From positions 36,344,844-36,408,843 of the forward strand of contig NC_052613.1 in the NCBI RefSeq assembly GCF_016545825.1: a stretch of 64,000 nucleotides of DNA, read 5' to 3'. Made by a program: the position numbers and the translations under genes. The notes below the pieces were generated by a model, which worked only from the letters and a program-made list of their open reading frames with translations, was not told the origin of the DNA and did not search any database. This stretch comes from Eucalyptus grandis (lineage: Eukaryota > Streptophyta > Magnoliopsida > Myrtales > Myrtaceae). The stretch's first letter is position 1. Each line of letters begins with the position of its first letter. Shown here piece after piece: positions 25,275-38,769 of this stretch.

Positions 25275-26035
25275 ATGTATCATAGGATTCATCGATTCTC
25301 GATTTGGTATGGTTTTAAAGTGGAACCGGGAATTGGGCCTGAAGGACGGGTTCCTAGATTCTAGGACCAGGAACCGAACCAACCGGTCCTAGAATCGAGA
25401 ATCGGACTGACCAATCGGTCTGATTCGGTCCAATGGAATCAGTAATTTGTTGTTTGGGGGAAAAAATAAATTTAAAAATGTTATTGCTTTTTATTTCCCT
25501 AGATTGACCCTTGATAATTCATTAAGTGCTTTGGTCCATCTCGAAAACATCGTGAGTTGCCTAACAAAACAAACGGAATGTCGAGCAAATTACAGCATAC
25601 ATAGATGCAACAAAAAAGCTTCTAGGGCAAACCTAATCTAAATTAAAACAAAAGATGCAATTTTTGTTACATCCTAAAAAATTAAAAGCAAAAGGAAACA
25701 AAGGCAAACAAACTTGATATCTAGACAGTCATCATCGGTTGATCTAACCAAAATGCAAGACATTCGTCCATATGAGCTAACGATTGGACCGAATTCTAAG
25801 TTCAGTGAAGTGATCAAAGGAGCAAAGATGTTTTTCTCAGGTTTTTTTTTTTCTTTTTAATATCAATTGGTCCGGTTCCCACCTTGGAATTGAGAACCCG
25901 ACTAATTAGCCGCCGATTCCAAGAATAGGAACAGGGAACCGGATTGCCCTATTTGAGAACCACCTAGAAGAGGCCAGTCCTGTCAGGTCCAGGAGGTTCT
26001 CGGTTTAGGCGGTTCCCACAGCACACCCCTAATGA
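25275..26035. mobile_element. Embedded non-autonomous element in array, copy 2
   Basis: It is the same element as at 23667-24432, about 1,610-1,620 bp downstream, in the same orientation and at the same position within the array unit. The most economical explanation is that it was duplicated with the array rather than inserted twice. Confidence 0.6.
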
Positions 26036-26725
26036 ATCACGCACAATCATAGCCTTTGATAATGCAAAACATATCTCATGCAAGAGTCAATTTTTGCACA
26101 CGACTTAACTGCAATTTGGAACGTAACTTTTACTTGTCATTTGGGAGAATCAAAGTTATGATCATTTGAGACTCCATTTTAGTTTATGGAGTACTAAAGT
26201 AGCAATGTGGGCAAAGCACTGATTGACTTAGAAATAAATGTCCTGATAGCCAAGCGTCTCTCAAATTTCCAACCCAAATTAAGAGACATCCTTATATAGA
26301 TCATTGCCCACAATAAATCACGGACAATCATAGCCATTGATCATGGCAAAGCATATGTCATGCAAGAGTCAATTTTTGCACACGACTTGACTGTAATTTT
26401 GAGCGTAATTTTTACTTGTCATTGTTGTTATCATTTTAGACTCCACTTTATTTTATGGAGTACTAAAGTAGTGGTGTGAGCAATGCACTGATTAATTTAG
26501 AAATAAACATCCCAACAAGCACGCTTCTCTCAAATTTCCACCTCAAATTAAGGGACATGCTTATACTGATCATGGCCCACGATGAATCATGCACAATCAT
26601 AGCCATTGATCATGGCAAAACATATCTCATGCAAGAGTCAATTCTTGCACATGACTTGATGCAATTCAAAGCGTAATTTTTACTTGTCATTTTTTATAAT
26701 CAAAGTCGTGATTATTTAAGACTTC

Positions 26726-29476
26726 ATCGATGGTTGATAGTTTCTCATTCACTGAATGAGTGATACTTGTTGTTGTCTTGTTTGCAAAAAATAAAAATAA
26801 AAAAGAAAGGAAAAAAAGCCCTTCAAGAGCTCCTCTAAAAAAATCGGAACCTTCTTAGACGTCTTTTTACAATTTGCATGAGCTAATATTCCATCTCTTG
26901 TCTATTCTTACTTTCCATTCATAATCATGTCTACCCACTTCCGCTAGGGGTCTGAACCTAATAAGCAATGGTTTTGCAGACTATATGTTATATGTATATG
27001 AAGTCTCTTCTATACATGTCTTGAAAAAATATTTGCAATATATTTGAATTCTCTCGCTTATCTATGTGATATATAAAGAGGTCATTACAAATTAATTATA
27101 TATTTTAAATAATAAGTACTTACATAATTTTTTATGTTAACTAATAATAAAGACTCTAAAATCTTTTGGTTAAAAAAGTGTGATTTCTTATGTATAAGTG
27201 GTTGAGCATGAATTCGTGTGATTGTATCATGCGAGTGTGACACATATGTCTATGTTGCCAAAAAATAGATGATCATTAATGTTTCATATAATATAATCTA
27301 ACGTGATTACATATAAGGATATATAAGTATGAAAGTTACTTATATGTAATCATATATATTATGAAATTACTTACAAGTATATACTGGTCAATAATTTTAT
27401 AATATATATGACTACATATAAGTGTTTTTTTTTTTGGTAAAATACTACATATAAGTGTTTTGCGTTGATTGTATCAATTAATTATTAATCATTATTATAG
27501 TATGAAAAATAATCAATTCTACAATGCGTGCATTAAATAGAGTTTTGCCAATAAATATGATTAATGAATGCTTAATGAATATTCGAGAAAATGCCATCCA
27601 GGCTTTGTCCGTGGCTAAGAATATAGACGCTTGTAATATCTTACTGCTTGAAGAATTCTACACCTCCCTTAAATGTCGATGAGAGTAAAAGTCCCAATTA
27701 CAAACTATCAAATTTCTCAATTCATTGTCTGTGGAAGAAGGAAAACGATTTTATCAAATTTTTTTTTTTGTTCCTTTTATGCTAGAGGAATATATAATGA
27801 TGTCATTATGATTATCCCAAAAGAAAACGATTGTTATCAAAATGATTTTATTAACGAGTGTTCTGAGACATTTATATTAAAAATGACAAAACTTATATTT
27901 ACGAGGTGTTTAAGAGCGTTTTGTTAATAGAACCCTTATTAAAATAGGTACAAAAGTACTTGGCCCCTAATTGTTGGGAGATCCACATGGCTCATTAGTG
28001 CATAATAGGTTTTTTTTGGTATTTATACTTGCTAAATAACTGAATTTTTGTTACTTTTTTCATGGAATGTGATGAAAGTGAAGATTAAGGCTGAGGTATG
28101 CATATTCTATTTTTAAGTTGTTTTTCCCCCTAAATGTAATGGAGATTTACTCGTTTCAACAAGTGAAAAATGAAATTAACAATTAAGAATGACAAATTCC
28201 GCAATGCCATAATTTTGTAGTTTTCAATCAATTCATATTGACTTTCTCACGTGCTACCTATTTTGACCAAATTAATAAGCAAATGGGTGACAGACAATTA
28301 AGAGTAATTTGGAAAGAACAAGTCGATATTGATCTTAGTAAGATAACAGAGGTGAATAGAATTGCCTATATGGACAACAAGGACAAACATATTTCTTACT
28401 TTTAACATTTAATTGGGTTTTAATTTTTACATTTGGATCTAATGCCGTTGATGTTATGGAGTAGTGTCATTTCATCGCTAGTGTCTTACAGTAAAGTCAC
28501 CTTTCATAAAATATTGTAGATTACACATGTGCCCCATAATTTACAATTAAATCAAGTTTGTTCTTGCATCTTTATTTTCATTTTCCCTTAATCCGTTGAT
28601 ATTGATGGTTGAGGATTAAAGTGACTAGGAACAAAATTTGCATCTGAGAGAGAAAATTATATGAATGCAATGCCTCAAGAGATAACATTTTGCTCCCAAA
28701 AATTACGTAAACTTATGCTGTAATAACAACAATCCACTGACCATAACAATAAATATTCCTTTCAAGCGATTCTGTTGAAACCAATTATGTCCAAAAGAAT
28801 TAAATGGGCAAAATTCATTGATCATACTTACTACTTTCTTCCTAAAGGAAAAATTAGCATGGATGAAGTGAGTTTAGATTTCAAATTGAGTAGCTAACAT
28901 TAAAATTATTTAAAATAAAAAGGAAAAAAAGAAAAAAAATGTGCTTCTGGTGCCATTTTAATGGGAAGAATTTACATTCCCTATACAAAGAATTTACATT
29001 TTCAAGATCATCTTGTGGAGTCTTCATTCTCAAAGAGAAAACCAAACCAAGCAAAAAGCTGACTCATCACATATCCGGAAAAAAAAAAAATGGCCCTCAA
29101 ACTCTCAGTCCATTTCTCACGTTTGTTTAAGTTGCTTCCAATTGCCATGTGCATGTCCTCCAACCAAAGTGAATTTTCAACATGCCCTTCTTCTGTTCAC
29201 TCCAACGCCCGCAATATACGCAGATGGCCAAGCAAAGTCTTCTCCAGAGGCAAAAAAGCACTTCAATGGCTACCGAGTCAAAAAGACAAAAAGAAGAAAA
29301 GCACTTCAAAAAGCTATCTCAAAAAAAGTAAAAGAAGAATCGAAAATTTCTTATAAAAAGATAAGAATAGCACTTCAAAATCGACATCCCACTCTTATAA
29401 AACTCTTCAAAGTTTCTAGTAGCACTTATCCTACCCTTTGTTTCTCAATTCTACCTGTGTCCTAGCGCTTCGAGTC
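26726..29476. other. AT-rich gene-free stretch upstream of the receptor kinase
   Basis: No recognisable gene. It contains AT-rich low-complexity tracts, a (T)n tract with 'ggtaaaatactacata' near 27420-27450 where 'actacatataagtgttt' is repeated on both sides of the tract, and several short meaningless ORFs. The last ~500 bp are presumably the promoter of the receptor kinase. Confidence 0.4.
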
Positions 29477-32161
29477 ATGAAACTCGTGAGCATTAGTTTT
29501 GCAAAGTTTCCATCATGCCCCTTGCTTCTTTTTATTGTTCTTGCCTTATGCTTTAACCAAGTCTCTTCCACCACCAACGAAACAGACAAACTTGCGCTCC
29601 TTGCATTTAAGGCCGGCATAACCGGAGATCCTTTCGGCGTGCTTAACTCATGGAATATTAGCATTGGGTTTTGCCAGTGGTATGGCGTTACGTGTAGTCG
29701 AAGGCACAAAAGGGTCACAGTCCTATCCTTGTCATCACAAGAACTCTGATCAATCTCTCCTCATATTGGGAATCTCAGCTTCTTAAGGGAAATGTGGCTT
29801 TCAAACAACAGTCTTGATCATGAAATCCCTCCGCAAGTTGGCAAGTTACGCCGCCTTCGTTTCTTGCTACTACGCAACAATTCATTGGTTGGTGAAATTC
29901 CCAAAAACATATCAAGTTGCTTGGACTTGTATGCACTTTGGGTTTCGGGAAAATGAACTAACCGGAGAAATTCCTATTGAGCTCAGTTCATTGTCGAAGC
30001 TACGGATATTCAATTTGCAAAATAATCATTTAACCGGGAGTTTGCCTTCCTTCATTGGCAACTTATCTTTCCTCAATATACTTTCTTTAACTTGGAACAA
30101 CTTGGGCGGGAGCATTCCCCAAAGTTTAGGCCACCTAACAAACTTGCAAATCATCGTCCTTGCAAGTAATCGATTGTCGGGTACAATGCCATCTTCCTTA
30201 TTCAATCTCTCTTCAATAGAAGTAATTGATGTTGGATTCAATCAGATAGATGGGACTCTTCCAATAGGTATGGGCCTTAAACTCCCAAATCTTAAAAGTT
30301 TTAGTGTTGCGTTCAACCAACTTGAGGAGCCGATTCCTCCTCGATATCGAATTGCACAAAGCTAGATTTGCTTCAAATTCTAGGTAATAGATTTTCTAAG
30401 AAAGTACCATCTTTGGAAAATTTGTATAAGCTTAGTTGGTTTTCAATAGAAAATAATTCGCTTGGAAGTGGAAAACCTCAAGAGTTGAGCTTCCTTTGCT
30501 CGTTAACTAACAGCACCGAATTAGAGCTAGTGTCTATTAGTTTGAACAAGTTTGGTGGGGAGTTACCTAAATGCCTAGGTAATTTATCTACCACTCTCAA
30601 GAGTTTTCATGTAAATATGATTCAAATATCCGGTGAGATTCCACAAGAAATCGGGAATCTTATCAACTTGGAGGCGTTATATATGTACGGAAACAACCTT
30701 TCAAGTGTTATCCCCTCAAATTTGGGAAATCTACAAAATCTAAAGATGTTGCAGTTGAGCTATAACAACCTTAGAGGGACTATCCCATCTTCTTTGGGAA
30801 ATCTAACCAAGTTGATTAAAGCATATCTTTCCAACAACAACTTTCATGGGCAAATTCCTCCACATCTATCAAACTGCCAATCTCTTATTGCACTCGATCT
30901 ATCTAATAACAATCTTAGTGGTGTCATACCCCCGCAACTTATTGGTCTCTCTTCATTAGCCATCGTTCTAGACTTGTCCCATAACCATCTGACTGGGGTT
31001 CTACCCACAGAAGTTGGCAACTTGAAAGCTTTGACCGAGTTGGACATCTCTGACAATTTGTTGGCAGGTGAAATCCCAATTAGTTTAGGTGATTGCACTT
31101 CATTGGCATCACTAAGGATGGGGGGCAACTTCTTCCATGGGTCAATTCCGCAATCAATCAAATTGTTAGGAGGCATTGAAGAACTAGATCTTTCACGCAA
31201 CAATTTATCAGGTCAAATTCCAAAATTCTTAGCGATATTTCAATCCTTACAACATTTGAATTTGTCGTACAATAAGTTTGAAGGAATGCTACCATGTGAA
31301 GGAGTTTTCAAGAATGTTACAAGTACTTCTATTATTGGAAACAATGACCTCTGCGGCGGATTGCCAGAATTTCATCTCCCTAACCGCATTTCCAAAAAGC
31401 TACGAAAGCAAAAATATAAATATAGTGATATTTTTCTTCTATTATTCTGGAGTTCTTGGAATGGCTCTTATTGCGGCTTTTATATATTTTTGTTGGGTGA
31501 AGAAGGAAGTAAATGAACCAGTTTCAAGTTCACTAGATGATTCACGTCCAAATGTATCTTACGGGACACTCTTAAAAGCAACTGAAGGTTTTTCTTTGGC
31601 GAATTTGATCGGTGTAGGAAGCTTTGGTTCTGTTTACAGAGGGATTCTTGAGGACAATGGAATGGTTGTTGCCGTGAAGGTGCTTCATTTAGTTCGTTGT
31701 GGTGCTTTGAAGAGCTTTATAGTTGAGTGCGAGGCATTAAAGAACATCAAACATCGAAATCTTTTGAAGATATTAACGGTTTGCTCTGGCAGTGATTACC
31801 AAGGAAATGATTTTAAGGCCTTAGTTTATGAATTTATGGATAATGGAAGCTTAGAACAATGGCTACACTCATATGCAACATCATCTCATGGGAATATGCT
31901 TTCAAAAAAGTTAAATATCATATGGAGGATAAATATTGCAATTGATGTTGCTTCTGCACTAGATTATCTTCATCACCAGTGCCACATACCCATCGTTCAT
32001 TGTGATTTAAAGCCAAGCAATATCCTCCTAGATGTTGAGATGGTCGCACATGTTGGCGACTTTGGATTGGCAAAATTCCTTCTTGAATCATCCCTTGATA
32101 CTGTAGATAATCAAATGAGCTCAGGGGGTCTTAGAGGAACAATGGGTTATGCTCCACCAGG

Positions 32162-32201
<40 letters not shown>

Positions 32202-32773
32202 AACCAATAAAATTTTATATACCTAAAAATTATTGATCGGTCTTCCAGTGTGAAGTTTGGTAGCTAGTGACAACTCTTATAGTCTTACACGCTTTACATT
32301 TTGATTTGATAATCCACGCCTTAATTTGATTTGGACTATGATCAAAATGTGTGGCAGAGTATGCAATGGGATGCAAAGTTTCAAGAGAAGGCGATGTCTA
32401 TAGTTTCGGCATTCTCTTACTAGAGATATTCACAGGTTTGAGTCCCACTGATGTCAAATTCAGAGACAATTTGACTCTTCATAGTTTTGTAGAAGAAGCT
32501 TTGCCTAAGCGAGTGCTAGAAATCACAGACAGCTTTATGCTTCAAGAAAGAGAGAGCCATTTAGGCCCCTATAGTTGTCGGCATTGGTCTTCCGAAAGGG
32601 ATAACATATTTCAAGAATGTTTGGTTATGGTGTATAATATTGGAGTTGCTTGTTCGTACCAAGTGCCAGGTAGACGGATGAACATCAATGAAGTTGCAAA
32701 TCAGCTGCATCAAATCAGGAAGAAACTCTTTGCGTTGGGTTTACGTGAACAAGATGAACCACCGATAGCTTAA
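29477..32773 (+). pseudogene. LRR receptor-like kinase, LRR-XII (FLS2/EFR/Xa21-like), broken
   Basis: The order of parts is that of an intact LRR-XII immune receptor: a signal peptide (MKLVSISFAKFPSC...), an LRRNT cap with FCQWYGVTC, about 20 LRRs (NLxxLxxLxLxxNxLxGxIP), a transmembrane segment near 31430-31500, and a kinase domain (glycine loop IGVGSFGSVYRG, VAVKVL lysine, HCDLKPSNILLD, DFGLAKF, GYAPPE). One intron (32161-32357) splits the APPE motif, then the kinase runs to TAG-free TAA/TAG end near 32773. The HCD instead of HRD marks a non-RD kinase, typical of pattern-recognition receptors. Lesions are an in-frame TGA at 29747-29749 and frame changes near 29950, 30340 and 31430. Total length (~1,030 codons) is normal, so the damage is point-like. 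Confidence 0.85.
32162..32201. repeat. (TC)n(AC)n microsatellite in kinase intron
   Basis: About nine TC and nine AC dinucleotides directly follow the intron donor CCAG|GTTCTC. In this position it also forms part of the intron 5' end. Confidence 0.9.
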
Positions 32774-33048
32774 TTAGCTATCGTACAAGCAATGTCTTTG
32801 TTTAATTCCACCGCAATAGCATTATTAACAATAACTTAACTGAGCAGAGAGAAATTGGGCTTGGCCCAAGATCGGCCCATCAGCCCAATTATCAGTTTCA
32901 TTCTCCCAATTGTGGACCGCCATCGTCGAGAGCCAGATATTTCAATCGGGTTGCAGCAAGTCTTTTTTCCGGCACCGCCAGGAGCCACTCCATCCGGCGT
33001 CCGCCCCCACGCGCCGCCGCCTTAACTCCGATCGCACTCGCCACCGCC

Positions 33049-36000
33049 GTGCGCCGCTCACATGTGACCCCATACAACCACCGCGGAAATCCCCCAGAAC
33101 AGCACCATGTCCTCGGCACGATCGTCAAGTTCACCTCCGGCTCCTCCGCTCTCCGTAAGCTCCGATACGCCCCGTCGGTCCGAGTCTCCGACCGTCGGTG
33201 CGTGCTCACTCGCGGAGGCGGTTCGGATTCGGAGTCTGATTCGTCGGGCCGTCCGGGAGGAGAGGAGCTTGCGGTCGCGCGCGGTCTCGGGGAGGCGAAA
33301 TCGGCCGTCGAAGGATGGACGGGGAGGCGCTTGAGGCAGAATGTCTTGGCCTCGCAGGACTCCGGCGATAGGGCGGTGATCGTACAAAGGACTCAAACTG
33401 TGAGTGCGTGTACACGCAATGCTATGGATTTGTTTACTCGAGTATGCGACGTAATTTGATGTACTTTCTGTTGCGTGTGATGATTGGTTTGCTCGGCTAT
33501 GTCTCGTGTTCGGATGATATATCTGTGTGCTTTGCATTGGTGTAAGCGAGTCATGTCTTGTATTGCTAACTTCAGTCAGTGGATTTTTTGTCGTCTCTTT
33601 CGATACCACGAGACTGCGAAAGGGCAAGTGAATTTGACTGTTGAAGTATCGAGGAGCCCTTGTGAATTTGGTGTGATTGGTCTTGGAAATGTCATAGTCG
33701 TTACTGCTTCGTTTTTGAATGGTTGGTCTCAATATGAGTGGCTGTCGAGACGATGGAGGATTTTATGATTTGTAGGGAGGCTGCATTGATGACTTAGCTG
33801 CATCATCTGGTATAAGCGCATTTGCTGGTATAGTTGTGTTATTTCCATTCTTCTTTTGTGATGTGGTGTAAACCTGACATTTTGAAAGTCGAGAGTTTTC
33901 TAGCTTAAAGCAAATAGTGTTGTTTTAGCATGTGAATCCCTTCTTATGTAGGTGCGATGTGTTTTACGATAGTGTACTTAGTTGAATTTTGGTCTTGATG
34001 AAAGGAGAAAATACAAAAAAGGAACTTAACAGAGTAACTTGTTGCAGTAGGATAGATGCACCACTTTCATCTTTCTTCTCGAGATATTCTTATTTAGGAA
34101 ATTAAATGGCATTGGAGATGGATGCACAAGTGCTTTTGGGCCTTAAAAAGAACAAACTAGTCTGGTCTGGGAAGACACAATCACAATGTTGATTTGGTGT
34201 GCATACCTAGAGAATAAGCAAGAAGAAAGTGCTTGAACCAAGAAGAAGATCAATGTTTAGAAAGTGGAGAAAGAAATCTAGGTTGCAGGGTCTCCCTGAT
34301 GTTAGGAGCAAATTGCAGTTTATGCATTAAAATTTCATAATTATTTGTGTCAATCATGGCTTTTCTGAAATGGATTTTCCTATTTACCTCAGTCTTGTAT
34401 GATTTTTTGATAAGCTTGATCTTTTGTTTTCATTATGAAGTGCATATACAATGAGTTGAAGGGATTTTTCCGGTGGGCTTCGGATCTACAGGCTATCTTA
34501 TCAAATCCTTGCGGGAACAAAAATCCTTGTCACTAAGAACAGTAAGTAGATTTGTTCCATAAATTGGTTCTTATTTTTAAGCTATATTTCACTGGAAAGG
34601 TGCTGTTAAAGCTTATGTTACCCATTCTTTGAGTGGGAATACATCACCTAACGTTTGTCTTCAGCTAGGAACCACATGCCTCCTTCTGGTTTTAAAGTGT
34701 AATATCACATTTTATTTTTGCCTTAGACACTGGAACTGTTTGGGAGACTGTACATATAATTGTGATGGTAGACATGTCAAAATTGGCGTTGCCATGGACA
34801 TCACACGGTGTTCATGTCCTGAACACCAGATGCTGCATGATGGAGTCTGTACTTTATCCAAATTAAAAGTCTAGGAAAGCTCCATTCTTTCTGAAGAATT
34901 GAGTTTCTTGATACCAGGTTAAGGTTGTCGTGTTCTGTCATGGTAGAAGGGAGTCTTACTGCTTTCCTCACATATAAATACAAGTAGAGTTGGCAAACCT
35001 AAAGATATTGAGGGATATGAGACAACTTTACAAGGCTTTGCTTTTCAGTCTTGAGCATTCAGTTATTATGCTTCTTTACTCGCATTGTGTGTTGGAGACT
35101 TGAGATCTCTGAAGTCAAAGATTCCTTTTTTTATTTGGCTGACAGAATTGAAGGTTCCTCAAGAAAAATTTTCACATGATCATCCTATTGAGATTGTCTT
35201 TATAAATTAATTTCTGTAACACTTTTTCCTGGTCTCAGTGGTCATAACTATGCATGATGAGAAACTTTGCTTTGATGTGTCAAAAGAGAGCAGTCAATTA
35301 TTAGCTTACGCTTTAGTTGTTGGACTTGCTTACTTCCGTTAGTATGACTGCAGGTTCCTTTTGTAGTAATTGATGGCAGTCAGTGGCCCGCAGTGGATTA
35401 TGTCGTTGTGAACATGGATGGTTCAAGGCATCATCTACCTCTTACCACATTATGTCACCAATTGCAGCTGATGAATTCTTCTCTCCTTACACGTTCCTTT
35501 AGGCACTTTTTGGTCATGAATACCCTGTAAGTCTGCAACATATAAACTTGATGCATATGGTTAACTGCAATGTTTCTTGCACCTCGAGATTTATTTGATT
35601 ATCTAGACCTTGCGGTTCCTTTAATTTAATTTTGTAATGATGCATTTACTTTGATACAAGTATCTGATCTGATGTTCTTGTTCCTCTATTTTCGAAGGTT
35701 GGACTGCTTGATAAGAGAAAATTCTTCCATTAGAAAGGTATGTCGTTAGTATTGTTGACCCTTGCTTTTTGAAAATGAATTCCGGAGATCAATTCATTCC
35801 GAGATTTTCCATATTTTCTATAAGTTTTCCTCTCATCTATATTTTAATGGTGATGGATGGACATTGGATTAGTCTTGATGCTTGCTTGAGGAGATTCTTT
35901 TTCCTTTCGTGGACTTATTGCCCATGTACACTATTTTCTTTTACTATAAATCGACACTTGTACAAATTTATTCTCTCTAATCTCGATCGTGGTTTATAGC

Positions 36001-36873
36001 AAGATGTGGATATGTAGTGAATTGCCTGTTTGCAAGTCTGCGTTTTTTGCATTTTGCACGACACGGAGAGTTTCCCAGTTGTGTGGTTTTATGAATTTTT
36101 GGGTGATGCACAACCTCCTATTGTTTTGGTATTTTTCCCCTTACCTGTCAAAAGATATTGTGGCTCCTGTTCCTTTGATGCTTGTCATTTGTTTATGTGA
36201 TGATCTATAAACATCACATGACTCAAGTCGTTGAGAATTGACCATCTCATACTTCCTCTTGGGCAGGCAACCCTTTTTTGACAGTACTCGTCTACTATTG
36301 AATTGACTGATTTGACATTTTCCAGCACCGAGATGACAAAAGATCAAATGGTCATTGATCTTGCCTTTTGCACAAAGATACTCTTCTGGAGTAGTATTCT
36401 TCTTGGAAAGATATCAATTGGTATCCTTGGATTTGCTTTTGTAAGATCAATAGCTATCAACCAGTAAACTTGTAACCATATTCTGTATCCTGTTGAATTC
36501 AAGACATTATAATTTTTTACCTTACCGGGCATGCTGAATCTACTTTCCTCATAAAATGGAACAGATGGAAAAAGTGGAGGCAGCATAGACGGGACGAGCA
36601 GGAGCAGCAGCAGCAGCAGCAGCAGCAGAGCCATGCTGCAGTCGTCGAGCCCAACACTCTTGCAGAGGATGAATCGAGAGATGTACCAGATGGACAATTA
36701 TGTGTAATTTGTCTAATGAGGAGGAGGAGGTCCATTTTTTTTTTCCATGTGGTCTTCTTGTGTGTTGTCAGCGATTTGTGCTATCAGTAGAATGGGAGGT
36801 TTCACCAAAATGCTCTGTTTGTAGGTAGCCAATCTCTAATTCAGTCCAGATTTTTTAATATAGTAGTGATTTT
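33049..36873 (+). pseudogene. SPL2/MULAN-type E3 ubiquitin ligase, broken
   Basis: It resembles plant SPL2, a membrane RING E3 ligase with an N-terminal BAM/GIDE domain. Exon 1 (to 33399) has KFTSGSSALRKLRYAPSVRV and EAKSAVEG ... AVIVQRTQT. Exon 2 (34441-34541) has CIYNELKGFFRWASDLQAIL. Exon 3 (35354-35526) has NMDGSRHHLPLTT. Exon 4 is 35698-35737. Further on are EMTKDQMVIDLAFCTKILFW (36327 on, membrane segment) and CVICLMRRRR (about 36701). Lesions are frame changes in exons 2, 3 and 4, a TAG in exon 3 and another just after the RING (VCR*), loss of most coding between exon 4 and EMTKDQ, and a poly-T frameshift within the RING. RING residues are also altered (GLLVC for GHLVC; a Cys replaced by Phe). 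A (CAG)n run encodes poly-Q near 36600. No sound N-terminal start is visible. Confidence 0.85.
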
Positions 36874-38769
36874 GCTTCTGTTAGTTCAAGGGTGGGTAGT
36901 CAAAATTGCTAGCCTTTCTTCTTTAATATATCCTGGGAAAAGAGCATGCCCATCCTTTAATGGAGAGTCCACAATGGATTGGTGATCATTTCTTGTCAGT
37001 AGCGACGCTTAGTGGGTCTTTCCTACTGTTGAAACCGTGTTGTTTAATAAATTGAGCCTGACCTCATCTTTTCTTTGAATTTGTAAGCTCTTTTTTTGTC
37101 TTTGGAGAGTGACAGAGATTATATGCATTATTAGTTATGAAATGTATAGCATGGCATCATATTTGTGAGAAAGAAAAAAGAGATATTTAGAGCATATTTA
37201 TTACATAATTTTGGACCAAATAAGCATTACCATCTTGAAAATAGTTTGTGAATTGATTAATAGTGAAATAATTTGAGAAATGCTTTATGAAAGGAATTGT
37301 AAAAGATTATAAGTTGATGGTAGGCCAGCCTCATGCAACCCTTGACCTTGCAAATCTAACTCAATAGACTTGCAATAGTTTGATGATCGATCCTTAGCGA
37401 TAATTGACTCTGGGATCGTATCGACCAAAATTTGGAGCGGCGATAGATGTGTTTGGTTTAGAGAGACGATGAAAAATGGGCTAAGGGCAAAATAGGAATA
37501 TTTTGGTCGGCAATGGATGTGTTTGGTTTGGACAGAAATGAAAAATAGGATAAGGGCAAAATAGGAATACAAAAGTATAAGTGAGCGTAAAGTCCGAAAA
37601 AAAAAATCATTACCCCCAATGGCATTCCGAAAATCTGAAAAATGCAAATGTTAGGTGGTAGTTATTGGGCCAACAAACTATTAAAATGCCAAATTTGGTT
37701 CCAAGGCTTTTGGGACTTCACCTTAGGCATAGAGGTCTTCGAGGCCCAAGATTCTTTGGAAAAGTGATTTAAAATGCACCACCTTGCCTAGCAAAACTCA
37801 CGAGTCATATAGGACTACCAAATGAGATTCCTTAAACATGCACAAACAACAAAAGTAAACATGGAAAAGCAAATCACTTAAAAGCTACTCTAAAGATTAG
37901 CATAGCGCCCAATTTTGTATCTACAAAAACATTTCACAAACATTAAAAATGGAATTTATTGCAGCAATAATCACAAGATAATACAACCAACGTTTAGCAA
38001 ATTTCATATCTATATAGTTTTTTGTCCTAACATAATTACAAGACACCAGCATAGTGGCTCATGTTTTGTTATAACAATACTCCCACGATCATTCTTCCTT
38101 ATGTTTTATGATATCCGACGATAGGAATGTATCATGATGTTGTGATATTGTTGAATGCGCTCTAAAAATTTTAAAAGTAAAATTTGATTTAAATAATATA
38201 AATTTTTAGGTATTCGTTCATGTTGCCTTAGCTAGAATCACCTATTGTGCTTTTTAACCTTTACTCCATTTTGATCTTACATGCGTAATCCATGGAAAAT
38301 GTGCACATGCTAGAAACAGCAACTAGACAAAATTGAAATGAGAGAGGACTATCTAGTTAAAAAATCCAAGGAACCACAAGATTTCAAATATGGCATTGTT
38401 TAAAAATAACTCAATATAATTGTTTTAACATTTTTCTGTAAAGAGAAGTTAGAACAAGTTTTGTCCTTACTGCAAGTATTCACACCATTTTACAAAGAAC
38501 ACATTCCCTGTGACGGGAGAATGCTCCCCAATGTCAATTGAAAGATACGTAATTTTTTCCATTTGGCATGTGGCTGGCTTATTTCATAAATTGACAAACT
38601 TGTGTTTCTTTAGAGAGAGCTCTTTGCAAATAGAAAGAAAATTTCATCACGTGATAACATCAACCTGAAATAATCAGATCAGAATCACGCTATAATCAAA
38701 ATCCTGCCATTCTCCTTCAATCCCTACATCGGAATTAGTTCTAAAGATCCATATGTATCACCCAACATT
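36874..38769. other. Intergenic, no gene seen
   Basis: AT-rich DNA. A phrase 'gatgtgtttggttt.ga.ag' and 'gggcaaaataggaata' occurs twice (about 37440-37500 and 37505-37570), a ~65-bp tandem duplication. No recognised coding. Confidence 0.4.

Larger units (their letters stand above)
22735..26725. repeat. Tandem array of ~280-bp units with ~1.6-kb higher-order structure
   Basis: The anchor phrase CAAATTTCCACC(C/T)CAAATTA recurs at about 22761, 23041, 23310, 23606, 24661, 24943, 25224, 26263 and 26531. Simple spacings are 268-296 bp. Two larger spacings (about 1,055 and 1,039 bp) each contain a partial unit plus a ~760-bp embedded element. The pattern of two simple spacings plus one long spacing occurs twice, so a block of about 1.6 kb was itself duplicated. 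The units are not coding. Confidence 0.85.

Noticed and set aside
22735..26725. Possible CRISPR-like or gene-family interpretation of the regular repeats
   Set aside because: Units are ~280 bp, diverged and contiguous with no short repeat/spacer pattern; this is a plant tandem repeat array.
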